Origin: CAYZXL01 sp964482435
Lineage (GTDB): Bacteria; Auribacterota; JABMQX01
Length of the DNA: 8,262 nt
NCBI GenBank assembly: GCA_964482435.1
Contig: CAYZXL010000117.1
Span: 1 to 8,262, forward strand
Direction of reading: 5' to 3'
Part shown: positions 6,892 to 8,262 of the stretch, piece after piece
How positions within the stretch are numbered: the first letter of the stretch is position 1
How the letters are laid out: every line of letters begins with the position of its first letter
Translations under genes and position numbers: made by a program
The notes under the pieces: generated by a model
The model's input: only the letters and a program-made list of their open reading frames with translations
Told to the model about the DNA's origin: nothing
Databases searched by the model: none

Positions 6892-8025
6892 TCAAAAGCT
6901 TTCTATTTGCTCCATATACCCGCGGAAGTTTCGCTTCACCTCGTCGAGACTGTCCCCTCCGAATTTCTCCAGAAACGCAGACGCGATTTCCAGAGCGACC
7001 ACGGCCTCGCCGATTACTCCCGCAGCCGGAACGACCGTCACGTCGGCTCGCTCCTTTGCCGCGTTGGCCTCCTGCTTGGTGACGAGGTCCACGGATGAAA
7101 GGGGCTGTCCGAGAGTCGGGATCGGCTTGAGAGCGGCTCTCAGGACGATATTCTGGCCGTTTGAGATGCCGCCTTCGATGCCACCCGCATTGTTTGTCTT
7201 GCGGTAGAACTTCAGTCCCGCACGCGATGCGTCGTAAAAAATCTCGTCGTGGACTTCCGACCCGCGTTTTCCCGCTGCTCCGAAACCCATTCCCACTTCG
7301 ACACCCTTGACCGCCTGAATGCTCATCAAAGCAGCCGCGAGGCGCCCGTCAAGCCTCCTGTCCCACTGAGCGTGACTTCCCAGTCCCGGAGGAACGTTCA
7401 CGACGATGACTTCGAAAACTCCGCCGAGTGTGTCCCCCTTTCCACTCGCTTCGTCAATCACCGCAATCATTTTCTCTTCCGCCTTTGGGTCGGCGCAGTT
7501 CAGGCGAGAAGCGACAGTTCTCGTCTCAATTTCCTCTGGCGAAAGTCCTTGGGTCGCCGCCTCGATTCCCCCAAGAGCGGCCGTGTGGCTTATCACCCGC
7601 ACTCCAAATTCTTTCAGAAGGAGTTTCGTCAGAGCCCCCGCCGCAACGCGAGCCGCGGTCTCCCTCGCACTTGACCTCTCCAGAATGTCGCGGGCATCGT
7701 GCGTGCCAAACTTGAGTGCCCCCGCCAGGTCCGCATGCCCGGGACGCGGGGCCGTCACCTTCGGGAGCCTTTCCAGCGAATAATCCTTGTTCCTTATGAC
7801 AAAGGAGACCGGGCTGCCGATGGTTCTTCCCTTCCGCAAGCCGGACAGGATTTCGGCTCTATCTTCTTCCATGGACATCCGCTTGCCCCGTCCATAGCCG
7901 CCCTGGCGCCTTTTCAGCTCCGCGTTTACGCAGTTGACATCCACCAGAAGACCCGCCGGAAGCCCCTCTAAGATTCCGACAAGACACTTCCCGTGGGATT
8001 CTCCCCCAGTCAAATATCTCAGCAT
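6892..8025 (-). CDS. aroC: Chorismate synthase
   Basis: A 377-residue cytoplasmic enzyme converting 5-enolpyruvylshikimate 3-phosphate to chorismate with reduced FMN, the last common step to aromatic amino acids, folate and quinones. It is full length for the family. Signatures in order: TGGESHGKCL (6-15, conserved His11), RRQGGYGRGKRM (39-50), RPGHAD (94-99, conserved His97), RSSARETAARVAAGAL (117-132), DEASGKGDTLGG (191-202), KTNNAGGIEGGISNGQ (276-291) and ADVTVVPAAGVIGE (327-340). The start is set by AAGGAG (8035-8040) 9 nt before the ATG. The last 26 codons, including the stop, overlap the 62-bp repeat and its divergent tail, so the end of this gene may have been supplied by the neighbouring insertion; the encoded tail is intact and in frame. 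The ATPase gene follows on the same strand after 213 nt. Identification is secure. Confidence 0.98.
   Translation of the reverse strand: MLRYLTGGESHGKCLVGILEGLPAGLLVDVNCVNAELKRRQGGYGRGKRMSMEEDRAEILSGLRKGRTIGSPVSFVIRNKDYSLERLPKVTAPRPGHADLAGALKFGTHDARDILERSSARETAARVAAGALTKLLLKEFGVRVISHTAALGGIEAATQGLSPEEIETRTVASRLNCADPKAEEKMIAVIDEASGKGDTLGGVFEVIVVNVPPGLGSHAQWDRRLDGRLAAALMSIQAVKGVEVGMGFGAAGKRGSEVHDEIFYDASRAGLKFYRKTNNAGGIEGGISNGQNIVLRAALKPIPTLGQPLSSVDLVTKQEANAAKERADVTVVPAAGVIGEAVVALEIASAFLEKFGGDSLDEVKRNFRGYMEQIESF
6908..6969 (-). repeat. 62-bp direct repeat, copy 2 (inside aroC)
   Basis: This copy encodes the aroC C-terminal residues from EKFGGDSL through GYMEQ and is identical to 4876-4937. Upstream (higher coordinates) it continues into the normal aroC body. 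Downstream it continues to an aroC ending whose codons differ from those behind the other copy. It would correspond to the attL or attR site that preserves the gene. Confidence 0.97.
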
Positions 8026-8038
8026 GATTTGAGTCTCC

Positions 8039-8058
8039 TTCCCGCAGCTTGGCGGGAA
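8039..8058 (-). promoter_or_regulatory. Hairpin adjoining the aroC ribosome binding site
   Basis: The minus strand reads TTCCCGC, a 6-nt loop, GCGGGAA: a perfect 7-bp stem whose 3' arm runs into the GGAAGGAG ribosome binding site. The last stem bases (8039-8040) belong to the Shine-Dalgarno (8035-8040), so folding could limit ribosome access, or fix the site in an open position just after the stem. No T-run follows, so it is not an intrinsic terminator. Confidence 0.4.
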
Positions 8059-8166
8059 TCTGCCTCGACCGTCCCGGTGTCAACCTCCCAGGAACGCCGT
8101 CCAGGTCGGCTGTGCCGTCGCGCCATGTTCACCTGGGGCAGCCGTTTAGCGCCCGCTCGCCACAGA

Positions 8167-8195
8167 CTTATACCATAAACTCGGTGGCCCTTCCA
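8167..8195 (-). promoter_or_regulatory. Candidate extended -10 promoter for aroC
   Basis: On the minus strand there is an extended -10 element TGG-TATAAG (8175-8167; TATAAG matches five of six consensus bases). With a 17-nt spacer the -35 position reads TGGAAG (8195-8190), a weak match that the TGn extension could offset. The start point would fall near 8160, leaving a leader of about 135 nt that contains the hairpin at 8039-8058. Confidence 0.4.
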
Positions 8196-8262
8196 TGTCC
8201 GTCCCAAGCCGGCAGCTCTGGGGAACAAGGGGGCGGTGAGAGGCAGGGCAGAGGGATGTGGG

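Larger units (their letters stand above)
4876..6969 (-). mobile_element. Putative small integrated cargo element at the aroC 3' end
   Basis: The interval between the two 62-bp direct repeats, about 2,032 bp counting one repeat, contains a single gene (the AAA/TOPRIM-like ATPase) plus a 213-nt leader. The aroC-proximal repeat lies inside the intact gene and is followed by its own aroC ending (QIESF). The distal repeat is followed by a different aroC ending (QVELF). That arrangement is expected when an element with a gene 3' end in its attachment site integrates into the matching chromosomal gene and re-forms it. No integrase, transposase or terminal inverted repeat is visible, so mobility would need help in trans, or this is a deletion remnant. 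A tandem duplication trimmed by deletion is the main alternative. Confidence 0.55.
8026..8262 (-). other. aroC upstream region
   Basis: No convincing gene lies between the aroC start and the window edge. The 69-residue minus-strand ORF at 8019-8228 overlaps the aroC start in another frame and is Arg-rich, like a chance frame. The region carries the aroC ribosome binding site, a hairpin beside it and a promoter candidate, described separately. Confidence 0.55.

Noticed and set aside
8055..8083. TTGACA at 8083-8078 as an aroC promoter -35 box
   Set aside because: The -35 is perfect, but the -10 at 17 nt reads GATTCC, only two of six matches, and overlaps the hairpin. The upstream extended -10 at 8167-8175 looks better.

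Overview
This 8.3 kb window looks like bacterial chromosome of moderately high G+C. It has four substantial genes: one plus-strand gene running in from outside the window, then three minus-strand genes convergent with it. The first gene is a very repetitive secreted beta-helix protein whose C-terminus ends in an FYRV-type motif. Its linker contains a DGDFVSNFDEYLRG-type acidic segment. Together these suggest a member of the Planctomycetota/Verrucomicrobiota/Lentisphaerota or a neighbouring candidate phylum (for example Hydrogenedentota or Sumerlaeota). That placement is inference from protein style; no rRNA marker is present.

Layout: 1-2878 (+) is the 3' part of the gene for a tandemly duplicated right-handed parallel beta-helix protein. 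2879-3164 is a convergent intergenic stretch with a hairpin and one doubtful short minus-strand ORF. 3165-4559 (-) is a membrane-anchored S41 carboxyl-terminal processing protease with a good sigma70-type promoter at 4714-4742. 4936-6678 (-) is a RecF/OLD-like AAA ATPase with a C-terminal TOPRIM/DUF4435-like part. 6892-8025 (-) is a complete chorismate synthase gene (aroC) with a strong ribosome binding site and a probable extended -10 promoter upstream. No tRNA, rRNA, CRISPR array or recognisable transposase or integrase is visible.

The most notable structure is a perfect 62-bp direct repeat (4876-4937 and 6908-6969) that brackets the ATPase gene. One copy is the end of aroC. The other lies directly behind the ATPase stop codon and is a severed aroC 3' end. 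Past the identical block, both copies continue to an in-frame stop with related but different DNA: the intact gene ends QIESF, the remnant QVELF. This is the pattern left when an element carrying its own version of a gene's 3' end integrates site-specifically and restores the gene. The unit would be about 2,032 bp (one repeat plus the interval), with a single cargo gene for a defence-type ATPase/nuclease and no recombinase. I read it as a possible minimal cargo element or defence cassette at the aroC 3' end, mobilised in trans or a remnant of something larger. A duplication followed by deletion remains the main alternative.

Functionally, aroC is housekeeping (last step of the shikimate pathway), the S41 protease is envelope proteolysis, and the beta-helix protein is an exported adhesin- or carbohydrate-associated protein. 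The ATPase is in line with aroC and 213 nt behind it, so it could be transcribed from the aroC promoter.
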